In this document: in pieces, positions 10,305 through 21,393 of the stretch
How positions within the stretch are numbered: the first letter of the stretch is position 1
Layout: each line of letters starts with the position of its first letter
Source: Deltaproteobacteria bacterium
GTDB lineage: Bacteria > Desulfobacterota > Desulfarculia > Adiutricales > Adiutricaceae
Length of the DNA stretch: 34,926 nt
Direction: 5' to 3'
NCBI GenBank assembly: GCA_031257535.1
Contig: JAIROO010000148.1
Span: 1 to 34,926 of the forward strand
Notes under the pieces: model-generated
Database searches by the model: none
What the model saw: the letters and a program-made list of their open reading frames with translations, nothing else
Told to the model about the DNA's origin: nothing
Position numbers and translations under genes: made by a program

Positions 10305-12491
10305 TTACTGCCAAAGCATCTCGCCGTATTTGGGCAGCGGCCAAATGTTGTCGTCCACGGCCAGCTCCAAAGCGTCGACTTCGACCCGGATCTTAGCCAA
10401 GAGCGGCAGAAGAATATCCCTAGCTCCCTCGGCCTTCTTTAAGTAGCCTTCGGTCGCGTCTAGCTCAATGTGTTTTTGATCCAGCTCCTCCAAAAGAGCG
10501 GTTAAAGCCGCGGTGTGCGCGTAAACCTTTTTATAATAGCGCTCCTCGGGTTTGACCGCCGCCGCTGGGCTGGGCAGATCAGCCACGGCTTTGACCAGAT
10601 CGGCCGCCTTTTTCAAGGTCGTCAAGGCCACGGGCAGGATGACCGACCAGCCTAAGGACTGGACCAGCTTGGTTTCCACGTGGACGACCTTCACGTAGTT
10701 CTCATAAAGGACTTCTTGCCTCGCCAAAAGCTCGCGTTCGGTTAAGACGCCAGGCCGAATAAAAACGTCTTTGACCTCGGGATCGGAGTAATGGGTTAAA
10801 GCGGCCACGCTGTCTTTAAGGTTCCAAAGGCCCCGATTTTTGGCCTCCTCCTCCCACTCGGGAGCGTAGTTGTTGCCGTTAAACACCACGGGTAGGTGCT
10901 CTTGGAAGAATTTAGGCAGAACCTTGTGGGCGGCTTTTTGGGGATCGCTTTCCCCGGATTTTTCTAGCTCCGAGCAGATATCGTCTAAAGCGCAGGCCAC
11001 GGCCGCGTTTAAGGCGATATTGGGGGGAGCGATGGACTGGGAGGATCCCACGGCCCGGAACTCAAACTTGTTGCCGGTAAAAGCGAAGGGGCTGGTCCGG
11101 TTCCGGTCGGTGATGTCGCGAGCCAAAGGCGCCATGGCCGAGACGCCCGGAGCCATGGCCCCGCCGCGCCAAGTCTCGGCGTCGGCTTTGTTGTCGATGA
11201 AGGCCTTAATCACGTCGGTCAGTTGATCGCCCAAGAAGACCGATAAAATCGCTGGCGGGGCTTCGTTGGCCCCTAAACGAAAATCATTGCCCGCCCCGGT
11301 CACCCCAATGCGGAGAGGAATCGCGTATTTGTGGACGGCCCTTAAAACCGCGGCCAGAAAAACCATAAACTGGCTATTAGCCCAAGGAGCCGGCCCAGGA
11401 TCAAAGAGATTTTGGCCTTCGTTGTCGGCTAAAGACCAGTTGTTGTGTTTACCCGAGCCATTAACCCCAGCGAAGGGCTTTTCGTGGAGCAGACAAGCCA
11501 AGCCAAACTCCGCCGCGGTTTCCCTTAAGATCTTTAACAAGAGCATGTTGTGGTCAACGGCGAGGTTAATGTTTTCGTATAAAGGAGCCAGCTCAAACTG
11601 AGCCGGAGCCACCTCGTTGTGCCGAGTCCGGGCCGGAATGCCCAAAGCCCACAACCGATTTTCCGCCTCCGTCATGAAAGCCAAAATCTTGGGCGAGATA
11701 GCCCCAAAGTAGTGATCCTCGAGTTCCTGGCCTTTGGGAGCCGGGGCCCCAAAAACAGTCCGGCCGCTCATGATCAGATCGGGCCTTAAGTTATAGAGCC
11801 GCCGGTCAATCAGAAAATACTCCTGCTCAGGCCCGACGTTAGCCCTGACCCTGGTTACCCTATCGTTGCCAAAGAAGCGTAAAACGCGGATGGCTTGCTT
11901 AGAGACGGCCGCTTGGGACCTTAAAAGAGGGGTTTTGGCGTCTAAAGCCTCGCCCGTATGCGACACAAAAATCGAAGGCACGTAAAGGGTTAGCCGGTCC
12001 CCGGATTTTAGTAAAAAGGCCGGGCTTGTGGGATCCCAGGCCGTATAACCCCGAGCCTCGAAAGTGGACCGGATCCCGCCAGAAGGAAAAGAGGAAGCGT
12101 CTGGCTCGCCCTTGACCAGCATTTTTCCCGAAAACTCGTTAATAATGTCGCCGTGGGAGGTTGGGGTTAAAAAAGCGTCGTGTTTTTCCGCCGTTACCCC
12201 GGTTAAAGGCTGAAACCAGTGGGTGTAATGGGAAGCCCCCCGCTCGATGGCCCAGTCTTTCATGGCGCTGGCGATAACGTCGGCGTCGGCGGGGCTGATG
12301 GGCGCGTCGTTGTCAATGGTGGACAGGAGCCGCTCATAGACCGACTTTGGTAGCCGCTCCCGCATTAGCTTAAGGTTGAACAGATCCCGCCCGAACAGCT
12401 CGGCTGGGGGGGGACTAACGGAAACGGGGAGAACAGGTGGTTTAGCGGCCATATGAGCCCTAATAGCCCGACGAGGACTGTCGCTTGACAT
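10305..12491 (-). CDS. glnN: Glutamine synthetase type III (728 aa)
   Basis: Length and motifs (FFGNDRVTRVRANVGPEQEYFLIDR, ARTRHNEVAPAQFELAPLYENINLAVDHNMLL, HEKPFAGVNGSGKHNNWS, SPFAFTGNKFEFRAVGSSQS) characteristic of GSIII. Confidence 0.95.
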   Translation of the reverse strand: MSSDSPRRAIRAHMAAKPPVLPVSVSPPPAELFGRDLFNLKLMRERLPKSVYERLLSTIDNDAPISPADADVIASAMKDWAIERGASHYTHWFQPLTGVTAEKHDAFLTPTSHGDIINEFSGKMLVKGEPDASSFPSGGIRSTFEARGYTAWDPTSPAFLLKSGDRLTLYVPSIFVSHTGEALDAKTPLLRSQAAVSKQAIRVLRFFGNDRVTRVRANVGPEQEYFLIDRRLYNLRPDLIMSGRTVFGAPAPKGQELEDHYFGAISPKILAFMTEAENRLWALGIPARTRHNEVAPAQFELAPLYENINLAVDHNMLLLKILRETAAEFGLACLLHEKPFAGVNGSGKHNNWSLADNEGQNLFDPGPAPWANSQFMVFLAAVLRAVHKYAIPLRIGVTGAGNDFRLGANEAPPAILSVFLGDQLTDVIKAFIDNKADAETWRGGAMAPGVSAMAPLARDITDRNRTSPFAFTGNKFEFRAVGSSQSIAPPNIALNAAVACALDDICSELEKSGESDPQKAAHKVLPKFFQEHLPVVFNGNNYAPEWEEEAKNRGLWNLKDSVAALTHYSDPEVKDVFIRPGVLTERELLARQEVLYENYVKVVHVETKLVQSLGWSVILPVALTTLKKAADLVKAVADLPSPAAAVKPEERYYKKVYAHTAALTALLEELDQKHIELDATEGYLKKAEGARDILLPLLAKIRVEVDALELAVDDNIWPLPKYGEMLWQ

Positions 12492-12888
12492 CGCGTGAAA
12501 ACTCCTTGAAAGAAAATTGTCAGATATCTGGTTTCTATTGCAACAAATATGCGCGAGTTCGATCTGGATCCTTTTTTAGGTAAATTTTAAATGATTTCAA
12601 TATGTTATGTCTTTGGAAGCACCTGGGACTATAAAAATTTAGCCACATATTTGTCGTTTTCGTTATGACAATTTCACCTTTCCCGTAGTTTTGGCCAAAA
12701 GCCGTCCCCCCTGGTCTAGCCACCTTTTTTGGTCGCCGCGCAAAAAGCCATTCTTAGAACTTAAACGCAATTATTTTACTAATAATACAAAAATAATTAG
12801 ACTTTAAAAAGATTATAAGCTCAAAAAAAACGGAAAGATTAAAACGATATTAGATACAATAACTGAAAACTAAATCAAAAACAAAAGG

Positions 12889-12914
12889 AAGCCCCTGGCC
12901 GTAGCCAGAGGCTT
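12889..12914 (-). terminator. Probable intrinsic terminator of the DinB-like gene
   Basis: On minus strand AAGCCTCTGGC-TACG-GCCAGGGGCTT followed by ccttttgttttt; 11-bp stem with one mismatch, 34 bp past the stop. Confidence 0.75.
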
Positions 12915-12947
12915 TTAAAGATAAAAAAGGCGATAAGACCTTAAGGC

Positions 12948-13424
12948 TTAGTAAATTCCAGCCAGGCCTTTACCCCGAAGAGCCGCGTCAAAAGTACCTA
13001 AATGGTAAAAAGCGTGGGAGTGGAGCTTAATGACGGAGACGACGTTGGTCCAGTCGACGCCAATCAGCTTAAAAACGTCCTCGTTCCGGGCCAAAAGGTC
13101 CTTATCGGAAAGGGAGCGGATAAAAGCGTCGGTCTTGGGTTTTTGGGCTGTCCAACCCTTGACCGCTTCGGCCAGAGGCAGAACCGGGTCGTTTTGGGTT
13201 TTAAAAAGAGCCGAATCGTCGGTGGTCCCAGCGGGATTGGGGGTAATCGGCCCGGGTAAGAAACGGTCGTTAATCCATAAAACGTGCCAGAAATACTGCC
13301 AAATAGGCCAGTTAGCGAACTTTTGGACCCAAAGATCCTCGGGACAAGCCTCTAAAAACTTGGCCTGCATCCCAAAATAGTCGTCGCTAAGCTTAAGTAA
13401 AGTATCGGTCATGACGGAAGCCAT
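12948..13424 (-). CDS. DinB superfamily protein (start chosen at ATG 13424, MASVMTDTLLK, preceded by a GAGG box)
   Basis: WPIWQYFWHVLWINDRF and KLHSHAFYHLGTFDAALRGKG resemble the DinB-like four-helix fold with spaced His residues. Confidence 0.7.
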   Translation of the reverse strand: MASVMTDTLLKLSDDYFGMQAKFLEACPEDLWVQKFANWPIWQYFWHVLWINDRFLPGPITPNPAGTTDDSALFKTQNDPVLPLAEAVKGWTAQKPKTDAFIRSLSDKDLLARNEDVFKLIGVDWTNVVSVIKLHSHAFYHLGTFDAALRGKGLAGIY

Positions 13425-13621
13425 AGTAAATCCTCGCGTAAAATGGCCAAAAACGGCCAAAAGAAAAAAACCAGCCTTAAATAATCAAAAAAGGGACCAG
13501 TTTAACGACCCACCTTTTTTGACCTTAAAAAATTTTATTCATTTTTCGTTTAGCGAAATTGTAATTTATTAAGGACCAAAAGGCAAACGCCCGCCATAAG
13601 GAGAGCTTGGGGAAAATTTTT

Positions 13622-13759
13622 GACGCCACAGTAAAAACACCTTTTTGATTTTTGAAGGCTCGTTAAAATACAGTATATAGTGGTCAATATAATATTGATA
13701 GACTTATGTAGAAAACCACGCGCCTAAAATTTCCACGCCAGGATTTTTACTAAGCCATC
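13622..13759 (+). repeat. Dispersed palindromic intergenic element, copy E4
   Basis: gacgccacagtaaaaacacc...gaaggctcgttaaaatacagtatatagtggtc...cctaaaatttccacgccaggatttttactaagccatc. Confidence 0.85.
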
Positions 13760-13942
13760 CTTTAAGAGGTTGACAGAACATTTTTAATTTGTTAATATAA
13801 TTACTTTAAGAGACTCGAGGTCTTTACCACCACATTAAGTATATAACATAAACCTTTGACAATGACGAATGACGTTATTGAAAAAATTATATTTATTTAT
13901 GCAATACATAATTTAAGATTTATATAATAATATCTAACGGTT

Positions 13943-14080
13943 AATGTTTCACAACTAAGCCAACCTTTTTAATTTTTAAGGGTTTATTAATATACAGTAT
14001 TAAGTATCCGATAAAATTTTATATTCGTTTTTAGTTCTACGGTCCTAAAATTTCATCGCCAGGTTTTTTACTAAGCCATC
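13943..14080 (+). repeat. Dispersed palindromic intergenic element, copy E5 (diverged left end)
   Basis: aagggtttattaatatacagtatt...cctaaaatttcatcgccaggttttttactaagccatc; right end nearly identical to E4. Confidence 0.78.
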
Positions 14081-14154
14081 AAATAAGTTTTTATTAATCT
14101 TTTTGGTTTATATTTTTATCTATCAATTTATTTTTTTAATATAAGTGTTAATAT

Positions 14155-14916
14155 ATGTTTTCGAAGTTAAAACAAATGATTCATGATAGAATTCACCGTA
14201 AATCCGTATATGTTACGTCCATATATTGGGATTCAAAAGCTGAAGGATATGACGCTTCAGCCGTTTCAATGTGGCCTAATACTATTTTAAACGAATATTA
14301 CAACAATGAATTAATGAATATTATTGATTTACTTAAACTAGATTATAACATTTCGAATGTTTTAGATCTTGGCTGCGGAACTGGGATTTTTTCTAGATGG
14401 TTCGCGGCCCAAGGAGCCCAGGTCAAAGGTATTGATTTTTCCGAAAAGGCAATTCAAATAGCTATTAGTAAAAGTAATAGTGAAAATATAACTTATCATG
14501 TCTCTTCAATTTTTGACATCAACGAACAAATAAAGTATAATTTAATTTTTATTAAGAGCGTTTTATCAGTTGCTTGCTCATCGAACGACCAATTAATTTC
14601 TGTATTTAATATTTTAAAACCACTTATCGCTGATAATGGTTCACTTTTTATATGTGAACCTATTCATAAAGGTTTTTTATCACGAGTATTAAATATAAAT
14701 ATAACTGAGTTTACTAATATTTTATCTGCCCAAGGTTTTAAAATTTCTTTTGTTAAACCAATTTGTTTTTGGCCTGTTCGTTTATTGTTATGTTATGTGC
14801 CCTGGCCTAAATTCATCACTTCGCCTATCTATTATTTAGGCGTATTCTTACAAAAATTGCCTTTATTGTCTAGATTAGGCGATTACTGGTGTATATCAGC
14901 GACTTTAAAAAAGTAA
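14155..14916 (+). CDS. Class I SAM-dependent methyltransferase (UbiG/UbiE-like), AT-rich
   Basis: VLDLGCGTGIFSRWFAAQGAQVKGIDFSEKAI motif I/II; markedly more AT-rich than neighbouring genes. Confidence 0.85.
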   Translation: MFSKLKQMIHDRIHRKSVYVTSIYWDSKAEGYDASAVSMWPNTILNEYYNNELMNIIDLLKLDYNISNVLDLGCGTGIFSRWFAAQGAQVKGIDFSEKAIQIAISKSNSENITYHVSSIFDINEQIKYNLIFIKSVLSVACSSNDQLISVFNILKPLIADNGSLFICEPIHKGFLSRVLNINITEFTNILSAQGFKISFVKPICFWPVRLLLCYVPWPKFITSPIYYLGVFLQKLPLLSRLGDYWCISATLKK

Positions 14917-15221
14917 AACTCTCTTAAATAACGTTACACCTCCTGTGTTAATTAGGCTTATTACCCATTTAGGCATCTTTTTTCGCTCCTTTATAGCCAC
15001 CTTAAGTCAATTTTTTCGCCCATTTATCGCCTTTTTTGGCCCCACTTTTCGTCTATTTTTTCTGTCACCAGCCGCCCGTTTATGAACTTTAAGCCTAAAG
15101 ACGTAAGTTCGCCTGGCTTGAAAGTCTAGCCTATATATGGTATTTTGTAGTTAATCTGACCAAAGTTCTTTGGCCTACCCGAAATATCGGGTCTAACAGT
15201 TCCCTTCGGTATATTCGTTTT

Positions 15222-16166
15222 ATGCCAAACCGTCCTTTAGCCGCCCTCGATCTTGGCTCCAACACTTTCCGGCTAATTTTGGCCCAAAGCGACGATTTTG
15301 GCCAAGGGCTCCTTAACCGCCGAGTTTGGCAGGAGATCCCAAGGATCGCGGAAGGACTCGCCCCTGGCGGCTCCTTCGCGGCCGAGCCCTTGAAAAGAGC
15401 TATAGCCGCTCTAGAGACCTTTCAGACCCAAATTGACCAGAGCCAACCCAGCCGCGTCTTAGCCGGGGCGACCATGGCTTTTCGCTTAGCTAAAGACGGC
15501 GAGGCGGTCTTAAAGGCCATCCAGAGCCGTTTTGGCTGGGAGACTCGCCTATTAAGCGGCCAAGAGGAAGCCCGTCTTTCGGCTTATGGCGTCTTAAGCG
15601 GCCTTAAACCCCTCCTCGAAAGCGGCCTTATTTTTGATATAGGGGGCCGCTCAACCGAATTTATTAAAACCCATGGCCAGACCTTAGTTACCGCTCAAAG
15701 TCTAAATCTAGGGGTCGTCAGCTTAACCGAAGACCATATCCACGCCGATCCCCCTACCACCACTGAATTGGCCGCCTTAACCAAAAGCGTCGCCGCTTCT
15801 TTAAAGACCTTAAACCCCGATCTTTGGCCTTTAGACCCAAACGCGACCCTGGTGGGGACGGCGGGCACGGTGACCACGGTCGCGGCCATGCTGATGGATA
15901 TGGCCGACTACGACGGGGATCTCGTCAATAATCAAGTCTTCAAGAAAGCGGACATTGTCAAGCTTTTTGACCGTTTAACCCGCCTCCCGATCGCCCACCG
16001 CCAAAGGACGCCAGGGCTGCACCCCAAAAGAGCCGACGTCATCGTGGCTGGACTGGCCTTAGTCCTCGCGATCTTAGACTTTTTTCAGCGGGATACTTTA
16101 ATGGTTAGCGACAACAGTTTATTAGAAGGTCTGTGGCTAGTCGCCGCCGGCCGAACCCATCTTTAG
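15222..16166 (+). CDS. ppx: Ppx/GppA exopolyphosphatase/guanosine pentaphosphatase family protein
   Basis: ALDLGSNTFRLILA, LSGQEEARLSAYGVLSGL, IFDIGGRSTEFI, GTAGTVTTVAAM, RADVIVAGLALV. Confidence 0.9.
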   Translation: MPNRPLAALDLGSNTFRLILAQSDDFGQGLLNRRVWQEIPRIAEGLAPGGSFAAEPLKRAIAALETFQTQIDQSQPSRVLAGATMAFRLAKDGEAVLKAIQSRFGWETRLLSGQEEARLSAYGVLSGLKPLLESGLIFDIGGRSTEFIKTHGQTLVTAQSLNLGVVSLTEDHIHADPPTTTELAALTKSVAASLKTLNPDLWPLDPNATLVGTAGTVTTVAAMLMDMADYDGDLVNNQVFKKADIVKLFDRLTRLPIAHRQRTPGLHPKRADVIVAGLALVLAILDFFQRDTLMVSDNSLLEGLWLVAAGRTHL

Positions 16167-16186
16167 CCACTTAAACGCCTAATTAA

Positions 16187-17671
<1,485 letters not shown>

Positions 17672-17706
17672 TCTAAAAAAGGCTTTAATCTATAAGGATC
17701 ATTTCC

Positions 17707-17844
17707 GATGGCCTTGTAAAAACTCATGTTTTGAAATTTTAGGCGGGTGGCTCTACTATACGTTAATCAAAATTATAGAGACCACTAACAAATTGCGTAT
17801 AAACAAGCCCACAAAAATTATAAGGGGGTTTTTACAAGGTCATC
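17707..17844 (-). repeat. Dispersed palindromic intergenic element, copy E6, ends immediately before the dnaE ATG
   Basis: gatggccttgtaaaaactc...gggggtttttacaaggtcatc|ATG; near-perfect ~17-bp terminal inverted repeats. Confidence 0.92.
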
Positions 17845-20800
17845 ATGTCTTTCGTTCATCTCCACGTTCACTCCTGCTACAGCCTATTAGACGGGGCCAT
17901 TCGCGTTGAAGAGTTAGTTAAAACGGCCAAAGCCATGGGCATGCCGGCCGTGGCTTTAACCGACCATGGCCAGATGATGGGTTTGTGGACCTTTTATAAA
18001 GCCGCCAGAGCCGAAGGGATTAAACCCATTTTAGGGGTGGAGACCTACGTGGCTAACCACGGCCGTCACGCTCGCTCCCAAAACGAAAGCCGCCACCACC
18101 TTATCCTTTTGGCCCAAAACTTAGTCGGCTACCATAACTTGTGCCGCCTTATCTCTTTGGCTAACTTAGAGGGTTTTTACAACAAACCAAGGGTAGATAA
18201 AGAGATTTTAGCCCAATACAACGAGGGCCTCATCGCCTTGTCGGGCTGCCTTCAAGGCGAATTGCCCCAGGAGATCTTACGGGGCTCGAGCCAAGAACGC
18301 TTAATAGACGTAGCCAACTCCTTTGAGTCGATTTTTCCGGGCCGCTTTTACTTAGAACTCCAAGAAAACGGCATCCCCCAGCAAACTCAGGTCAACGAGG
18401 CTTTAATAGAGCTAGCTCAGATCGCCTCTCTGCCTTTGGTGGCCACTAACGACTGCCATTACCTATTAAGAGAACATCATAACGCCCACGACGTTCTCTT
18501 GTGCGTGCAAACTCATAAACTCCTGACCGACGAAAACCGTATGCGGATGCCCACGGACGCTTTTTACTTTAAATCGTCCGAAGAGATGGCCGAAGACTTC
18601 GCCTATTGTCCCGAGGCTTTGGCTAATACTCTGGCTATCGCCGAGTCGTGTGATCTGGAGTTTCCCGAAAAATCCTATCGCTTTCCGGTCGTCCCCTTGC
18701 CCCCCGGTCAAACGGCCGAGGCGATCTTAGTCGCCAAAGCCCAGGCGGGCCTAAAAAAACGCTTAGCCAAAATGGCGGAAAAAGGCCAAGTTTTAACCCC
18801 AGAGAAAGAGGAAGCCTACTTTCAGCGGCTAGACTACGAGCTGGACGTTATTAACCGGATGGGTTTTCCGGGTTACTTTCTGATTGTCGAAGAATTTATT
18901 AGCTGGGCTAAAAACCACGACATTTTGGTTGGTCCTGGTCGCGGCTCGGCCGTGGGCAGCTTAGTTTCCTACTCTTTGGACATTAGCCAGGTTGACCCCA
19001 TTCGCTATGATCTTTTGTTTGAGAGGTTTTTAAACCCCGAGCGGCAAAGCATGCCCGACGTGGACGTGGACTTCTGCGCCGATGGTCGGGGCCAGGTTAT
19101 CCGCCACGTAGCCGAAGTTTACGGCGGCCACGAATATGTGGCCCAGATCTTGACCTTAAACCAAATGAAAGCCAAAGCCGTCATCAGGGACGTGGGCCGA
19201 GTTTTAGGCATGGATATTAAGGAAGTTGACCCTATAGCCAAACTGATTCCCGCTAAAACCCCCACTAACTATGAAAAAAGCTCGGTCGTCACCATTGACG
19301 TGGCCCTAGATTTGGAGCCTAAGCTCGCTGATTTGGTCAAAAACAACCAAAACGTCCAATCTTTGTTAAATTACGCCCGACTTTTGGAAAATTTACCCCG
19401 CCACGCCTCAGTCCACGCCTCGGGCATCGTTATCGCCGACCGGCCGCTGATGGAAGATATTCCTTTATGCCGCGACTCGCGAACCGAAGACGACGAAGAT
19501 TCTAACCAAAAAGGTCAAGGTATCACCCAATACGAACTCAACGGCGTAGAGGAAAACGGCTTTATTAAGTTTGACTTTTTAGGCTTAAAAACTCTCTCTT
19601 TAATAAAACACTGTTTGGCTTTATTGTCTAAAAAAGGTATAACCATCGATCTAGAGGATATCCCCTTAGACGACCCGAAAGCTTTTGAGCTTTTACAATC
19701 TGGCCGGGTCAACGGAGTCTTCCAACTGGAAAGTTCGGGCATTAGAAAGGTCTTGGTCCAGCTAAAACCCCAAAGCATCGAAGACATTAGCGCTCTTTTG
19801 TCCCTTTACCGCCCTGGCCCTATCGATGGCGGCTACGTGGACGTCTTCCTAAACGTCCGCCAAGGCAAGTCTAAGCCGCCCTCGTTTTTGCCTTTAGCCG
19901 ATCCTGTTTTAAAAGAGACTCACGGGGTTATCGTCTATCAAGAGCAGGTCATGCGCTTAGCCCAGGTCTTAGCTGGCTTTTCCTTAGCCCAAGCCGACGA
20001 GTTACGCTCGGCTATGGGGAAAAAGAACGCGGCTAAAATGGCCAAAATGAAAGTCACCTTCTTAGAGGGGGCGATCAAAAATGGCATAAACTCCGAAACC
20101 GCCGCTACCGTCTACGACACCATGGCCAATTTCGCTAAATACGGTTTTAACAAATCCCATTCCTTGGCTTATTCCTTCCTTTCTTACCGGACGGCTTGGC
20201 TTAAAGCTTACTATCCCAACGAGTTTATGGCCGCTCTTCTAACCTCGGAAATGAACGATTTTAAGAAGCTTAGCCGATTTGTCGCCGACTGCCGAAGAGA
20301 GGGTTTACAAGTCTTACCTCCCAACGTTAACGTCTCCGATTACCCCTTTACCGTCCAAGATGGGCAGATTGTCTATGGCTTAGGAGCCATTAAAGGCATG
20401 GGTCAAATCGCGGTCGAAGCCATCGTGGCTGGACGAGAAGACGGTCCTTACGAGGATCTATTTGATTTTTGTCAAAGAGTCACGTCCAAAAAAATTACCC
20501 GCCGCGTTATTGAGGCTTTAATTCTCTCCGGCTGCTTCGACTATTCTGGGATCGCCCGGGAAGTCATGAAAGAAGCCTTACCCACGGCCATGAAGTCCGC
20601 CAAGTCTTCGGCTAAAAAGAAAGTAGTCGAAGCGAGTCTTTTTGACGATCTACCCGTGCTAAATCCGCCCAGCAAATGGCCTAAAGTTGAACCTATGAGC
20701 CTAAAAGAGCTACTTAACATAGAAAAGGATTATTTAGGCGGTTATATTAGCGCCCATCCTTTAGGGGAATTCGCGGCCACTTTTAAAGCCATTGACACTA

Positions 20801-21393
20801 TGTCCTTCAACCAGGCGAAAAAATGCTTGGTCAAAACCCCCGTGACCTTGGCCGGCAATCTGACTCGAGTCATCTTTAAAACCGACAAAAACGGTCATGA
20901 GTACGCCTTCGCGACCCTCGAGGACCTCGACTCGTTTATTGATCTGGTCATCTGGAATTCACAGCTACCGCCAATCAAACAATATTTGATCCCCGAAACC
21001 ACGGTCTATATTTCTGGCAGCCTCGATCCTGGCAAAGAAAATTTCGGGCCTAAGGTTAACGTTAATGAACTCCTGCCCTTAGAAATGGCTCTAACAAGAC
21101 GCTTAAAATCCTTTTATATCCGGACTCCCTTAGAAGATCTGCCAGCGGTATCCACTTTTTTAAAGCCCCATTTAAAGCTCAGAGACAACGTTTACTCGCC
21201 CCACGTCTGGCTGGGAATTTTAAACGAGGAGGGCGAGGCTTTGTATGAACTGGATAAAACCGTGGAGTTTTCGCCCAAATTATTTACCGAGGCTCGCGAC
21301 GCTCTAGGCTATTTTGGGGAGATCCATTGTTTACCCCCTGGTCGACCTAAAATTGGCGAGGGGCGACCGCTTAGTTACAATGCCCTCGCTTAA
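17845..21393 (+). CDS. dnaE: DNA polymerase III subunit alpha
   Basis: FVHLHVHSCYSLLDGA PHP domain, GPGRGSAVGSLVSYSL, MPDVDVDFC, YQEQVMRLAQ, FNKSHSLAYS. Confidence 0.97.
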   Translation: MSFVHLHVHSCYSLLDGAIRVEELVKTAKAMGMPAVALTDHGQMMGLWTFYKAARAEGIKPILGVETYVANHGRHARSQNESRHHLILLAQNLVGYHNLCRLISLANLEGFYNKPRVDKEILAQYNEGLIALSGCLQGELPQEILRGSSQERLIDVANSFESIFPGRFYLELQENGIPQQTQVNEALIELAQIASLPLVATNDCHYLLREHHNAHDVLLCVQTHKLLTDENRMRMPTDAFYFKSSEEMAEDFAYCPEALANTLAIAESCDLEFPEKSYRFPVVPLPPGQTAEAILVAKAQAGLKKRLAKMAEKGQVLTPEKEEAYFQRLDYELDVINRMGFPGYFLIVEEFISWAKNHDILVGPGRGSAVGSLVSYSLDISQVDPIRYDLLFERFLNPERQSMPDVDVDFCADGRGQVIRHVAEVYGGHEYVAQILTLNQMKAKAVIRDVGRVLGMDIKEVDPIAKLIPAKTPTNYEKSSVVTIDVALDLEPKLADLVKNNQNVQSLLNYARLLENLPRHASVHASGIVIADRPLMEDIPLCRDSRTEDDEDSNQKGQGITQYELNGVEENGFIKFDFLGLKTLSLIKHCLALLSKKGITIDLEDIPLDDPKAFELLQSGRVNGVFQLESSGIRKVLVQLKPQSIEDISALLSLYRPGPIDGGYVDVFLNVRQGKSKPPSFLPLADPVLKETHGVIVYQEQVMRLAQVLAGFSLAQADELRSAMGKKNAAKMAKMKVTFLEGAIKNGINSETAATVYDTMANFAKYGFNKSHSLAYSFLSYRTAWLKAYYPNEFMAALLTSEMNDFKKLSRFVADCRREGLQVLPPNVNVSDYPFTVQDGQIVYGLGAIKGMGQIAVEAIVAGREDGPYEDLFDFCQRVTSKKITRRVIEALILSGCFDYSGIAREVMKEALPTAMKSAKSSAKKKVVEASLFDDLPVLNPPSKWPKVEPMSLKELLNIEKDYLGGYISAHPLGEFAATFKAIDTMSFNQAKKCLVKTPVTLAGNLTRVIFKTDKNGHEYAFATLEDLDSFIDLVIWNSQLPPIKQYLIPETTVYISGSLDPGKENFGPKVNVNELLPLEMALTRRLKSFYIRTPLEDLPAVSTFLKPHLKLRDNVYSPHVWLGILNEEGEALYELDKTVEFSPKLFTEARDALGYFGEIHCLPPGRPKIGEGRPLSYNALA

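Noticed and set aside
10870-11601. Plus-strand ORFs opposite the type III glutamine synthetase
   Set aside because: Composition-driven shadows of an unambiguous CDS.
12535-12723. 62-aa ORF upstream of glnN
   Set aside because: No recognisable motif, poor coding character, lies in AT-rich intergenic DNA.
21314-21379. N-terminal extension of the heptose-kinase ORF in the track
   Set aside because: Lies within dnaE; homology-like sequence starts at MPSLNQKA (21380).
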